Source of the DNA: Epiperipatus broadwayi
Lineage: Eukaryota > Onychophora > Udeonychophora > Euonychophora > Peripatidae
Reading direction: 5' to 3'
NCBI GenBank assembly: GCA_028023455.1
Contig: JAQFVV010000073.1
Span: forward strand, 596,001-660,000
DNA length: 64,000 nucleotides
Program-made: the position numbers and the translations under genes
Shown: one piece after another, positions 1 to 12,759 of the stretch
Position numbering within the stretch: the stretch's first letter is position 1
How the letters are laid out: each line of letters opens with the position of its first letter
Notes under the pieces: generated by a model
Told to the model about the DNA's origin: nothing
The model's input: the letters and a program-made list of their open reading frames with translations, nothing else
Databases searched by the model: none

Positions 1-3000
1 GAAAAACAAATTTTAACAAAGTTTATTAACAACAACAAATAAAATAAACAATTTATGTACATTATTTACAATGGATATCCTTATTTTATTCTTACATTTT
101 TATCTACCAGGTTATGAAAAATAATTTATAGTTTAGTTATATCTTTATTTAGACTTAAGATAAAATAAAAATGTTACCATTTGGTTTCTCGTTATGGTTA
201 ACTTATTACAAATATATTTACTTATTTCATTAGCAAAATATTTCATCCTTAATATTATTAAAACTAGCTTATTTTAAAACATTCATAGGAAAACATTTTA
301 CAGAAATCAAAATTAACTTTATAATGAGTATGGATTTCTCAAAATATTAAAAAATTTCATCTTGCAAAGTCAAAGATGTTACATAAAATATTCATCCAAA
401 ATTCACACAATGTTTATTAATCATAATATATTCTTATTTAGCCTTACTTTAGTATGATATAAGTGTAACAATCAATATATTCCTGTTATTCAATAAACAA
501 AAAAATATACTATGCATATTGTTTATATAATTTACTTAGTACTATTGTATTTTAAAAACATGCAATATTTATTTTTCTCTTAAAAAAATAATAATAAAGC
601 ATTTAAAAATAATTAACATTTCAAAGAAAACATCTTGTTTAGATACTCTATTCCAAAATTTATATTTCATTTCTGAAATAAATTCAAAAATATATTCTAT
701 GATTCTTTTCTTTCCCTTAGGATTCATTGGACCTTCAATTTTAAGTTATAAAATTCTATTCCTTATAAGCAAATAAATCAATCTTATACAAAAACGATAG
801 CATAACCTAAGCTCTAAATTATTTATCATTTCTTTTCAAAATATCTTACTGAAATGATGCAGTTACATGAAATAAAGATAGCGAAACAGATGTATAGGAT
901 TTAAGGAAGAAAGCTAGAGTATCGCTCATAACATATCTCAAAAACATGGCACAGTGCATTACAAGAAAGAGGTATGATCTTTACCTGTCTAATAACCTCT
1001 AATACATGAACGATGTTAAAGCTATTTCTTCAGCTTTATTAGAACATCAAATATTTAAAGAAATATAAAACACTGTCCAAATAAAATGTGTACCAATCAT
1101 AGGGCTTTGTTAACTATGCTGATATCCACATAAAGATTAAATATTATTTCTATTCCTTATCATATCCTATTTCTTAAAAACATCATTTTGGTTTCCTGTT
1201 CACTAAGTACTTCCAAGCCACTATCTCAACATTATTTCTCAAGATTTTCCCCATCTTACATCGAGAAATAACTATCTGCATTTACAAAACAATAAATAAA
1301 ATTCACTGATAATTTTAAAACAATTTCACTGTTCTACAAGAAAAGTTTGTCCACTTCATCATTCTGTATGCTTAATCATATATAATCTAATCAGACAATA
1401 TTTGAATATCCTAACATGAAAATTTTAAAAGAATCACATAATTATTTGTTATTATGTTGGATTATATCACTAATATAAAAAAAATCATTGTATGCATATT
1501 TTCAAATCAATCCTATCTCTTTTTTTTTTTTAAATGTTGTATGAAATGCATTACATATAATTAAACCTTTTACACTTCATTCTTACAATTCATAGATGAT
1601 TTAAAGAAAACAAAAATATACATTATAAATTATTAATAGTCATTATTATTAACAAAATAACCTTTATCTGGTCATCATACTCAGTAGGCTTCTTCATCCA
1701 CTAGATACCGATCATTGCAAACATAAAGAAATATACATTCATACACTTTATTTTAAAATATATTCTTATCTAAATTATTAGATTATTTCATTATAAAATT
1801 TTATATCATCACCAAATTAATATTTTATGTTTTCGTAATCTTATAAAAAAAAATTAGATTTAAACTAGGTTAATAAAAATAAAAGGAATCAAAACTATAA
1901 TTACATATTTTCTTGACAATAGTTCCTGATAAGTCCAAAATGTTTATTATTTTCTCTAGAGTTTTAAAAATGTTCTCCTCAAAGCGCGTTAAAGTTTAAA
2001 AATAAGAATAATTATTAACCCATTTAGTAAAATTTATAGAAAATAATCCTTGGTATTTGTATTTAGGATGATAATTATTAAATCATAATATTAATTAAGC
2101 CCGTGAAATTTCTTCAATATTCTCTGCCAATATTCTCTGCGGCATATCCGATGCATCTTCCATCTAATTTAGCTTTAAAAATATTCGGTAAACTTTTTTA
2201 CAATATTTCCATGGATCCATCTTTTTATTCAACTATATGTTCACTTTTTTATATATGTTTCCTTCTTAATACATTTAAACTTTCGTTTGGTATTTTTTAT
2301 ATATCACTTTTTAAAAAAAAAAAAAAAACTTCAAGTACTTTTAAAACAAATCTTTTCTAAATACATTTTAAACAATTCTAAGACTGGAGGTTTTAATATC
2401 AAAAACGCTTCAGTAACATATTCTCCTGGGTTCTTTCTTTAACTCTTGAAAATATTTTTTTAAAAATGTTACCTTCAGAAAGGATATAACATTTTACTCC
2501 TTTTGATATAATATTATATAAAACGATTCATAAGATATAATTGTCTTATTACTATTTTTAAAAAATAAATCTTGGATAAACTTATAAATAATATGTCTCA
2601 ATACATTTTTTTTAGACTCCATATAATGTCCGAACTGAGGGTTTTATGCACTAGAACAGTTCTCCAGTGAAGCATTAATAAATCTGTATCAAAATATTCC
2701 CAAAACATTTTTATATTATTAGAATTTATATCCATTTTATTCCACAGTATATCCATCTTTTCATTGCAAAGTTTAGGTCAAATTTCAGATAAAATAATCC
2801 TGGTAAGTACTTTAAAAAACTAGCAAATCATTTTCACAAAGTTCCCAAATATATTACTTTTTTAAACTCTCTTTTGCAAAATACTTTTAAAAATATCAAT
2901 TAGTTTTTTGCAAATAAAACTATAAGAAAGTATTAAAAATTGACTAAAATAAAAATTTTAAAGTACTATCTTTTGATAGCTACTAATATACCTTTCTCTG

Positions 3001-4041
3001 GTTTCAATACATTATTAAATCTCCCTTAATAACCCCCATGCAACATATTTATAGTCTAGAAAATACGTCATTTGATTGGCTGATTCTCACTTTTAGCTTG
3101 AGAACAAATTTACATATTTTCAATTTTTTTACAGAATTGAATTTCCAAAATAAAAATTATGACGTAGTAAAATTTAAAAATATTATTTTAAAATACCACT
3201 TTTAAATCATTTATTATTTTATTAAAATTATTTAAACATTTAAAATAACTTTTAAAATAATTTTAATAACCTATTCCATTCTTAATATTCCATTTATCTA
3301 TTTTTATTTAAACAAAATATTTAACTTTTTTATTAACTGTATTCGTCTTCATTACATTATTTAAAACATGTTATATGATAGTTAACTTAATATTTAATAT
3401 TTGATTTCATGATAGGCAATAATTCCATCCAATTCTATAATGCAATCTTTTAAAATATTTTAAACTTTTTTATTAATTCAAACAAGCAGTGTGTGTGAAA
3501 GTATGCATTATACAAGTCACATGATCAATAACTTTGACAGACGATTTTTAATCTATTTCTCTGCCCAGATTTATAAAATTGCTACACTTATTATATTAAA
3601 TAATATAATTATAAAACTTTGGAAAATAATTTAAAATATAGAATTAAATACAATTCTCACCATCATAAAATTTATTTTTAAAAATATACGATTTTTATTA
3701 GATTATTAAATATGACTTTATAAATTTAAAATATAACATTTATTACTATAAGTTTAAAGTATTAAAATCGAACTTTTTTAAATATACTTTTTAACTATTT
3801 ACAGCTGTGTTATTTAATATGGCCAGCTTTTGCAACCATATGCAACAATATTTTAAGCTTTACTTAACTATTTTTAAATGATTCGCTATAATTTTATATA
3901 CTATGTATTTTCTTTAGCTTCAAATTATACTTTATAATATAATTGACAAACTATAATTAATAAATCAAAAGAACATATTCTAAAATTTAAAATTTTTAGT
4001 AATTGACTGTGATGAACTATTACTGACCTATAGAAAAGGGC

Positions 4042-4044
<3 letters not shown>
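1..4044 (-). mobile_element. 4-5 kb non-coding TG...CA repeat, copy A (cut by window start)
   Basis: Read on the minus strand, the element starts at 4044 with TGTGCCCTTTTC and runs off the window. It aligns in inverted orientation with copy B (27019-32001): position 1 matches about 31087, including the AATAAA-like region and the string TTAACAAAGTTTATTA. Copies A and B stay collinear over about 4 kb. There is no convincing coding frame; the short frames near 2.1-2.4 kb and at 28.8-28.97 kb match each other only because the DNA is homologous. The terminus abuts a (TA)n tract. The family could be a long solo LTR (TG...CA ends, U3-like promoter) or a TIR DNA transposon whose gene has decayed. The homology and boundary are seen directly; the class is inference. 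Confidence 0.75.
3045..3079 (-). promoter_or_regulatory. CCAAT plus TATA promoter of repeat copy A
   Basis: On the minus strand a CCAAT box (3079-3075, within GCCAATCAAATGACGTA, which also contains a CRE-like TGACGTA) lies about 22 bp before TATAAATAT (3053-3045). The TATA box is about 990 bp from the TGTGCCC end. The same arrangement occurs in copies B and C. Downstream sequence (GGGGGTTATTAAGGGAGAT, then TTTAATAATGTATTGAAAC) is shared with copy B. Confidence 0.6.

Positions 4045-4136
<92 letters not shown>
4045..4136. repeat. (TA)n microsatellite at the end of copy A
   Basis: About 90 bp of TA dinucleotides with one phase slip (TTATATA). It begins immediately after the CACA terminus of copy A, as also happens at copies B and C. 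Confidence 0.95.
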
Positions 4137-4137
<1 letters not shown>

Positions 4138-5998
4138 CCATTAGAAAACAGTCAACACTTAGACATTTCCAATTTGGGTAACAATGAAGAATCTCAAACT
4201 GGTGTCAAGGCTACCTCTTTTTAACAATTTTATTTTTAAAGAGAGATTGTCATGACAACAGTTTGAAATTGTTGATTGTTATCTTTATTGGGATTATTAA
4301 GTGTTGGCTGGTTTCTAATTGTAATTTATAAATCTGTTTAGCCTTGAACACTATTACACACACACACCTATATATATATCAAATATGAGTAATTTTTCAG
4401 GCTGTGTTGGAATACAATTTAGTATAATAAATTATATATGAATGAATAATTAGAAATAATAATTAGGCAAAAATGCAGGTTTAGGGAAATTAAACTGAAT
4501 CTTTTTATAGTAAATTATTGAATATGATCATAAAAATGTTAATAGAAATTAAAGAGTCAAATGGAAAAACAAAATGAAGATTGTAAAATCCAAAAAAGAA
4601 CTGAAAGACCAATGAATAATGAACAGATCTTAAAACACAAAATAAATAAATGAAAGACCAAATAAAAACTCAAGCAGTAGAGAAAAAGGTAAGTACAGCA
4701 ATTGAGATGAAGAAATAAATACATTATAATGTCACTTGATATGGCTAGAAAGTAAAGTAAGGGAAATAGACCTCGAAATCTAAATAAATAAAATGAGCAG
4801 GATAAGAATAAAGCGCCTCTGCAAGGCAAAAATAGAAATTAGGCAAGAATTAATAGATTAATCAATTTCTTGGCTCAACCAATTGAAAAGATTCAAATAA
4901 AAAGTAATAGTCAAATTAAAGTGTAGAAAGAAGTAATGAAGAGCTTAATAAAAATACTTTGATATAAAAAAAAATCTTATATATATAAATTAATAATTTT
5001 TAATAGATAAAATTGTTTAAATATTTAAATATGTTAAAAGATCTGTTATATTTTTATATTACAAAAATTTCCACTAGATATTAGTAGACAGTAATTAATG
5101 AAAAATCCAATCTCTTGGGATTGTGTAGAAATTAAAGTGCTGCAGTATTTATTTACAATTTAAGGAAAGAAAGTTTACAATCTTTCACATATCCCTTAAA
5201 AAATAATAGACTGTAACACCATTCAGTTAGATGTTATAATTAATAATTTTTAACAGATGTAATTATTTGATTATTTAAATTTATGAAAATATCTGTTATA
5301 TTTTTATATATTTAATTATCATAATGATTTAATTATATAATACCAAAAGACAAAATACTGCATTTAGATGAGGTATCCTTTTGAATGCTGGGAGCATTTA
5401 CAATTTATTACTTTTATTCTTTACTGTCTATTAACATTTAGTGGTAAATTTTCTAGTATGAAAATATAATATATATTTCCATATATATATTAAAAATTGA
5501 ATTTTTTTACAGGTTAACTGATACATTATCTTGTTACACCTGTGTATTTATACAGACACACATTATGTGCGTATATATAGACCAGTTACATGATTTTTTA
5601 AAAGTAAAATAGGAAAATAAAATTATATTTCAATATTTAATGATTTGAAGAAAAAAGAGGTGTTAAAATAAAAAGTACAAATATTGGGAAATAGATTTAA
5701 ATTTTAATTATAACTTATCATACTTTTCTTTTTTGTATATAATTCTTTCAAAAGTACTTTTAATTGGAAGCATGTTTAATTAAAAGTTTATAATTAATTG
5801 AAAAAAAAAATTGTACAGTAAACGTAATCAGGTTCTGGAGATCAATATTCCAGACTGATCAAATAAACAATATATAACTCATTTTGATGTAATTAAAATT
5901 GAAAAATAAGGGAATGGAAAATATTACTAATTAAAAATAAAGATCAAATGAATTGATAGTATGGATAAAAACTCGAGCAGGGGTGGAGTCAGAGAGTA
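4137..5998. other. AT-rich sequence without a gene; small inverted repeat
   Basis: No coding similarity was seen. A short (AC)n run lies at about 4353-4366. The segment at 5062-5098 (TTTCCACTAGATATTAGTAG, then ACAGTAA) is repeated inverted at about 5418-5458, giving a foldback of about 400 bp. A stretch of about 75 bp at 5485-5560 (TTAAAAATTGAA, ACAGGTTA, ATTATCT, ACACCTGTGTAT) recurs directly at 7388-7455. Confidence 0.4.
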
Positions 5999-6480
5999 TA
6001 AAAAACTGAAATCATCTATTGTTCGGATTAACCAGAAAATTTTATAGAAAAGAATATAAAAAGCTGAAATCACTTATTAAAATTATTATCTCGAGAGTTA
6101 ACCAAGGTCAGTTAGTAGCAGTGAAAGAAAATCTACAAGCTGGTAAAATAACAAAGTCCAGCATGATGAAGCAATCTTTCTATGGTCGTGCTGAGAGAGA
6201 AATGTGTTGCTAGACCATCATGGAGATTCGTTCATTTTTCCTCCAATTGTCTTCTCTATGCCAATAGAAAGATACAATAATATTACTCTGATTTGCCTTT
6301 TGCCAATGTTTTAATATCCCTTACCAAATCAATGGAAACAGCCCGTGCAGTAGAACGCAAAGCAAGGAAGAAGAATTCAGACACTAAAAATGTATGCCTA
6401 CCATGAATCTGACCAAACAGGGTGATTACACATATGAAAACCCAGAGACCGTGTTTAAACCTAGGTAAATATATTAACAA
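5999..6480. other. Unidentified low-AT segment with short open frames
   Basis: This stretch is less AT-rich than its surroundings and has a 64-codon frame at 6019-6213 on the plus strand (residues such as VNQGQLVAVKENLQAGKITK) and other short frames up to 6480. The composition suggests former coding sequence or transposon interior. I do not recognise a family, there is no in-frame continuation, and adjacent frames contain stops. It may be a decayed exon or repeat fragment. Confidence 0.2.
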
Positions 6481-6708
6481 TAATAGAACTTATGATTTTT
6501 TATTTCAAGTATTGGACTTTTAAATTTTATCTTTAAATAAAACTTTAGATATCATTTATAAGTGTAAATTATAACTACATTTAAATAAGCATATGATTGC
6601 TATAAATTATAGTAATTCATATGTGTCCATATTTTGTTTTATGTTTTTGAAAATTCCTTGTTAATTATGTTGCATTATTTAATAAATGTGTTGTAAATTA
6701 TTAGTGTC

Positions 6709-6837
<129 letters not shown>

Positions 6838-7448
6838 CCTATGAGTAAAGTTTATTTAGATATTTTGTGTTGCCGATCTCATGTTTTTTTTTTATAGCTA
6901 GTCATGGATCAAAAACTTGAAGTATGTTAAGATCATCTCTTGGAGCCCAGTCTAGTTGACTGGATGGTGTCCATGAGTTTAAACCTGTTATAAATTTCCC
7001 CATGAGATGTTTAACATTTCTTGCAGCTAGAGAGAGTTATATCGATCTAGAAAAATGACTGTAGTTTTAATATTTTTTATTAAATCTCAATCTGACAGAG
7101 TATTAATCATGTTTACTCCTCTGCTTGAGTAATGGAATGTAAAGTCATGTAATTAATGATTAATTAGAAGCTAATAATTTAAAATATAGATGTATAAAAA
7201 TAATAGTAATAAACCGGTAAAGCTAGTCTTAAACTCGTAAATTCAGTTACAAACTTTATTTTAAATATTACAAACTTGAAAAATATCAAATCCCATTACA
7301 ATATATATTATATGTATTTTCTAATATTTATTTATGAGTTTAGGTATATTATTTTGAAGAAATACGGACGTCGATTTGTAATATTATATTAAAAATTGAA
7401 AATTTTCACAGGTTACAGATATAACTGCAATATTATCTGATTACATCT

Positions 7449-7463
7449 GTGTATAATTTATTG

Positions 7464-7495
<32 letters not shown>

Positions 7496-7545
7496 CATAT
7501 GTGTATAATTTATTGAAAAAAAAAAAAAAAAATATATATATATAA
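7449..7545. repeat. Tandem A-rich/(TA)n units
   Basis: Two copies of TGTGTATAATTTATTG followed by poly(A) of about 15 and (TA)n, directly next to the 3' end of the minus-strand PLE fragment. Confidence 0.7.
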
Positions 7546-7592
7546 ACTAATGTTTCAGCCCACTCACATTGGTCATCAACCGAGTAATAAAT
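7545..7592 (-). ncRNA. Hammerhead-ribozyme-like motif of PLE 3' UTR
   Basis: On the minus strand the order is TTGATGA (consensus CTGANGA with C3 changed to T), a short stem CCA/TGG, GAAAC, then ATT. Position and spacing match those in the PLE copies at 8910-8956 and 40343-40390. It is probably degenerate. Confidence 0.45.
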
Positions 7593-7990
7593 ATTATATA
7601 ATAATTGTGGAGGCACTGTAAACATTGTTGTATAACAATAATGAATGTTTTATTAATAACAAATATATAAAAATAGTAAACATCAAAAATTATTTAGATT
7701 AATGAGTTTTTAAAAAAGTCTATCAAATAGAAAGTAATTTGTATGTATGATCATGTTTGTTGATACGATGTACTCCGGTCCAAGTTTTCAATGGCTTTTC
7801 TGAACTGACAATGTTGGAGGGTATCACATCTAGATAATATTGTTGTATTAGTAAAATCAATATTATGACCTGTAACTATAGCATGGAAAGATGGAGAGAT
7901 AGAGGTGATGCTAATGAATATTTTTAATTGCATTAATACGTTAATCTTTTCTTGCATTAATGTGATGATTACACATACTTTTTTTTTCAT
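7546..7990 (-). pseudogene. PLE fragment, end of GIY-YIG domain plus 3' UTR (minus)
   Basis: The minus-strand translation of 7990-7751 contains GHNIDFTNTTILSRCDTLQH and QFRKAIENL. It aligns with the last 60 or so residues of the 38.7 kb PLE protein (GHKIDFSSTRIISRCDNLYQ, KIREAIEIL), including the conserved C-terminal glutamate. The 3' UTR follows to about 7546 and shares AGTGCCTCCACAATTAT and an HHR-like core with the other PLE copies. Its 5' end faces the plus-strand fragment at 8130, with a SINE between them. The RT portion is missing; this is an old dead copy. Confidence 0.8.
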
Positions 7991-8080
7991 GTGTCAAAGC
8001 ATCGGCTGGAAAACGAATCCGTGAACTCGGGACAACTGGTTGTAAGGCTGCTATGCTGACCACTTAGCCATCAATGCTTG
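7979..8080 (-). mobile_element. tRNA-derived short SINE, copy 1
   Basis: Minus-strand body 8077-7999 begins GCATTGATGGCTAAGTGG (A-box-like) and ends in GCCGATGC, which pairs with the 5' GCATTG as an acceptor-like stem. CTTTGACACATG and a poly(A) run follow (poly(T) on plus, 7979-7987). It shares its 5' end, its 3' GATGCTATGAC motif and its A tail with the copies at 16.1 and 49.2 kb. The B-box region (GAGTTCACGGATTC) is degenerate. Confidence 0.65.
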
Positions 8081-8129
8081 ACTACACACACTTATTTTCA
8101 GAAAATCTACACATACTAACAGATATTTT

Positions 8130-8975
8130 AAATTTTCATCACATCAGCATCCAGCTCAAATCTTTTTTGTTGCAAAAACTCGTTTCACTAAAGATATTGA
8201 TCTTCTTTTATATAAATCAAATCTCTAAAATGAAATAAATCATATAAGTGTTTTAACAGCTAATAGCTATAATAATAATATAATATTCTGAGTCTTAATT
8301 CAAACCCTAAATATTAAAAAAACAAAAAGAAGCAACAACTATTAGAAGTTTTATTTCTTATATAAAAGAAACTGCAGACAATATTGGACATATTCTAAGA
8401 TATTACAATATAAAGACAACATATACCACTTATAAAAATAATAATATTATAACCAAGCCTAAAAGTTCAGTCCCGCTTGAAGCAAATGAAATTTACAAAT
8501 TTCCATGTAACATTTGTAAAGTTTTCTATGTAGATATGAGCAGTTGTCACATCAATCCTAGAAGAGATTAACATATTGATGTAGTTAAAAATACTCATAA
8601 TCAGCAGAAGTTTTTTTCCATGCTATAGATGTAGGTCATAGTATTGATTTTTCTAATACAAGAATACTATCCCAATGTAACATTATCCAAAAATGGCAGA
8701 TCAGAGAAGCCAGAAAGATCTATAAAAGGCCAAATTGTATGGAACAAACATGATTATATATGCAAATTATCTTCTATTTGAATTTTTTTTTTTAAAAAAA
8801 CACTAATCTAAATAATTTCTCATAATTATTATTTCTATTTTCTATTAATAGAACATTCATCATTATTATTTATCAATGTTTATAGTGCCTCTACAATTAT
8901 TTTACAATATTTGTTATCCAGCTGTTGACAAGTGTGACCTGGTCAAAACATTGGTTTATATATATTTAATAAATT
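8130..8975 (+). pseudogene. PLE fragment, RT C-terminus, GIY-YIG and 3' UTR (plus)
   Basis: Conceptual pieces match the 38.7 kb PLE in order: SSHQHPAQIFFVAKT (there HHHPTQIVSVAKT), then NEINHISVLTANSYN, then ETADNIGHILRYYNIKT, then IITKPKSSVPLEANEIYKFP with the CNIC zinc knuckle and FYVDMS in place of SYIGMS, then RRD. A stop follows RRD and frameshifts are present. The 3' UTR continues to the (TA)n tract at 8997 with GTGCCTCTACAATTATTTTA. The glycine of YIG is lost (YVD). It lies head to head with the minus-strand fragment. Confidence 0.8.
8910..8956 (+). ncRNA. Hammerhead-ribozyme-like motif of PLE 3' UTR
   Basis: CTGTTGA at 8922-8928, then a small stem-loop around GTGTGA, then AAAAC ATT. 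It occupies the same place as the motifs at 7545 and 40343. Deviations from the catalytic core (A6 to T, G12 to A) suggest it is inactive. Confidence 0.4.
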
Positions 8976-8993
8976 ATATACAGATGTACCCAG

Positions 8994-8996
<3 letters not shown>

Positions 8997-9089
<93 letters not shown>
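8997..9089. repeat. (TA)n microsatellite at PLE 3' end
   Basis: About 90 bp of TA following the PLE 3' UTR, as at the best PLE copy (40471). Confidence 0.95.
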
Positions 9090-9092
<3 letters not shown>

Positions 9093-12000
9093 CGACATTT
9101 TACAAATTAAAAGTCTAAATTTATTTAATATTGCTAGATGGTATGAAGTATAATGAGAACAAATTATATCCTTCTTGAAGTTAAAAAAAAGATTTTTATT
9201 ATTAGTAACTTAAGATGCTTTCATCTAATTTCATATCAAATAGGGTTAGTGTTAATTTAATAAGTATGTGTACAGAGTAACCATGTTTGCCATTAATTTT
9301 AATTCACTTATTATTTTATTTCAACTTTTGTCTTATTTTGACCTTCACTTCTCTAAATAGAATTTGATGATGAGTTTGTTGTATTGAAAAATCATAAGAA
9401 ATTGAAATATACTAGTCTTGATATTGTTATCAAGTTTTACTTTTGTTTCTTTAATTATCAGTAATTACTGGTAATTGATTCAGCCAAATTATCTATTTTA
9501 TGGTTATAACAATTTTTTTGTTGGTTCGTTGTTTTAAAGATTATCTTCATCAGAAATTTCCTCATTAAAAATATTTATTTCGCATGTAATAACGTTATTA
9601 AAACTATTTTAGCTATATATTTTCATTATATTTGTAAAATGATATCTTGAAAATACACTGTATCTGCATTTGTGATGTTTTAATTTATATCTGATAAATA
9701 TATATTATCTGCATTGATCAAATTTCGATTTTTTTCTCTATCAATATTATTTAATAGTGTTTTCTGTTTAAAAGACACGCATCAATTTGTATTTACTTGA
9801 TTTTTTGTGATATCTACAAGTTATAATTGATATGTATTATTATATTTTTAATTTTATCTACATCGTTACAAAGGTTTCATATAATTTTTAAACAAACAGG
9901 TTTTATTGTTAGATTTGCCACTTTTATAATTGTATATGCAACATTTTACTTTTTCATTCAGATTTTCTTTAGATTATCAAAATTTTAAATACTGCATATT
10001 ATATTAACATAAATTTCATTCTGTTGTAAAGGCAAAGTAATATCCAGAAAGGTTATATCGAAATGCCTGAAATGTTGCTCACTATTACTAAAGAGTCATT
10101 TTGGATTGTATTATATTTATTATTTCTATTACTGACTTGGATCCTCAGCATAAACTTTCGATAATGATCAAATGTTTTGAGAAACCCAGGAAACGATGAT
10201 TTATTTTAAATCACACATCACTTATGTATTAACAACAAATTCCAGCATTTTATTTAAATTTTATTTATAAATATTTTTATTTTTATACAGCATAGTATTT
10301 ATTGTAATACTGTATATGAAAGTAAATCAACATTCATGAATATGCTGTTTTAATATAAATTGATGTAGCACACGTTAGCAAAGATTCAAAAGGACAAATG
10401 AATTCCCTTGCCCTTCAAAGTTATCTATATATAGGCCAACCTTTGCTTACCATACATTATTCAGGATATAAGTCTATTATATGACTGAATTTTTAAACGA
10501 TGTTCAAATTTTACAAACATAATTCAAATATTACAGGAGAGAAAATTTATCTCATTTTTAACCATCTGCAATTAAAGTATAATAATTTTTAATCTAAATA
10601 CATTGATAAATATTTTTCTTTTTACAGCAGAGTAAACTATTTATAAATTTATTGTTTTCCTTTAGTATTTTATATTATAATCATATGCCATATGTTTTAG
10701 ATTCAAGATTTTTAAATAAGTCTTTCTCATCAAATACCCTTTAGTAGGTTCCTCTTAGTTGTCACAAAATCAATGGATAAGTATTTAATAAAGAGCGGTT
10801 TTAAACTAAATCCAACGTGCGATTTTTGGTATTTAACCAAACACAATATTTCCTTATAATTCACCAAGTTTTATACCCTAGCAGTCTTTTTATTTCAACC
10901 ACTTGTGGTCTTATCTTTGAAAAATCACTAAACTGTAAAGTTGGAGTTGTTGGATAATTATTCAACAACTCATTTTGGCCATTCTAAACTTCCTAATTTT
11001 TAGAAATATATATTCTGTCTCTTATGTAAGATTCCTATTATTTTAATCATATTTCAACAAAAAATAAATATAATATGGTTTTTATTTAATAATTTTCTAT
11101 ATGTTTTAGAGTTATCTACTGATTATTCCTTAGTGCCACTTTCCCTCTTTTTATTCATCTATTGAATTATTTTATACAATATTCTTATCAACTTTAGCTA
11201 TCTTCATAATGTAGATATGTCTTCTACTGTATCTTCATCACTTTTCAAAGTCTTTACTACTTTCATTGACATTACATTCAGCAGTTTGAATATCTTTCTG
11301 AAAAAAATTTTTTAACTTCTCATAATTTTCTCATAACTTTTGTACTTTTTAAAATTTATTTCCAATATTTGTTCTTTTCTTCTCTATTATGCTAAAAAAA
11401 ATTTATATATATGTAATAATCATTTCTCAAATTAATCATTTCTTATGGGTAGCTATTCTATTTTGTATTGTACTTGATTTTGATTGTCTATCGTCAAATA
11501 GATCAATTTTGGCTAATTTTATCAACTGATTAATTTCCTACTCTATCTACAAACTATAATATATATTTATAGATGCAATCACCTTATTAATTAATATGAT
11601 TATTTAGAATTTATCATCTTTTTAAATAATTCTGCTTTATTTTCTGCTCCTGCTTTTCAATCTATGCAGAATGAATAATTATAATCTATTATAATTTTCT
11701 TTTTCAGTTTTCAAATTTACTTTAGCTGAATATTTTATTCAAATCTAAAGTTGTATGTAATTTACTTATATTTAATGTTTCTTATATATGTAATTAGAGG
11801 AATTTGAACTCAGAATTTTTCACTCTATTCATCCTCCACTCCATCTTAAGAACTTAACACACATGATCACCCACATAAGAAAAATATACACAAAAACAAT
11901 ATACATATATTGAGAATCATGTATTTTATGACGTGTGTGGCCATATGTTTCAATTGCTTGAGATGGATTGTTTTATATAAAACTCACCACTCTTTTTTTT

Positions 12001-12450
12001 TATTAGATATAAAGATATATCAGTGTCTCACTGTCATCAGTGAATTTAAAATAGGATGAAACTAGAGTGTAATGCGTATGGGTGTAGTAATGATAGTTAT
12101 CTGTCATATAGGTTAATTAAATATAGAGTATATAATTAAATTTAAAAAGTGACCGTGTACACATTGGTTGTCTCTATTCTGGTATCAATTTTTTAAAGTA
12201 AAAGTCAATGTGGCACTAAATATATGCATGCATATACACTCAGATATTGTTAATATGCTATTTTTAATTATATATAGATTTTCAGAGAGAATAAACATTT
12301 ATGCTTAGATACCATTTCTCCATTTCGCCAATATTATTACAATATACATTTACATGTGTCACAGTTCACCTACAGATTTTAATTAGAGGAAACATGTTTC
12401 TTCATATTAGGAAAACCCAATATAAAAATATTCAAATCACAAATATTAAA
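9090..12450. other. AT-rich intergenic stretch, nothing recognised
   Basis: No frame with recognisable similarity and no clear repeat boundary. A short segment at 12010-12075 contains the inverted word CACTGTCATCAGTG but resolves into no known element. Confidence 0.5.
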
Positions 12451-12452
12451 AA

Positions 12453-12735
12453 AAACTTTGAGGAGGAGGAATAGGTAGAAGAAGGAGAAGAAAAAGGGTG
12501 AGAAGAAGGGGAGGAGAATAAAAAAAACAAAAAGAAGAAGAAAAGAAAAAAGAAGAAGAAAAGAAAAAGAAGAAGAGGAATAAGAAGAGAAAAAAGAAAA
12601 AGCACAAAAAGTAAAAGGAGAAGAAAAAGGAGGAGGAAGAGAGGAAGAAAAAAAGAAGGGGAAGGGGAAGTAGAAGAAGAAAAAGGAGAAGGAAAATAAA
12701 AAAATGAAAAATATGAAGAAAAATAATATATCAGG
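12453..12735. repeat. Purine-rich (GA/GAA) low-complexity tract
   Basis: About 280 bp of almost pure A and G, built of imperfect GAA, GGA and GAAA units. It immediately precedes the RTE remnant. The antisense open frame is only a by-product of the composition. Confidence 0.9.
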
Positions 12736-12759
12736 CAGAGTGGCAAGATTAATTATCTA

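Noticed and set aside
2103-2360. 85-codon frame matching a frame at 28757-28966
   Set aside because: The matching frames lie in homologous non-coding repeat copies A and B and differ by indels; no evidence of protein-level constraint.
8876-9118. Open frame with long alternating Tyr-Ile run (also at 20304, 22351 and 41903)
   Set aside because: Translation of (TA)n microsatellites; no coding evidence outside the repeat.
12010-12075. Hammerhead-like words CACTGATGA (reverse) and GATGAAACTAG
   Set aside because: The core boxes are on opposite strands or in the wrong order, so no hammerhead can form.
12432-12746. Ser/Phe/Leu-rich antisense frame of 104 codons
   Set aside because: By-product of the purine-rich low-complexity tract.
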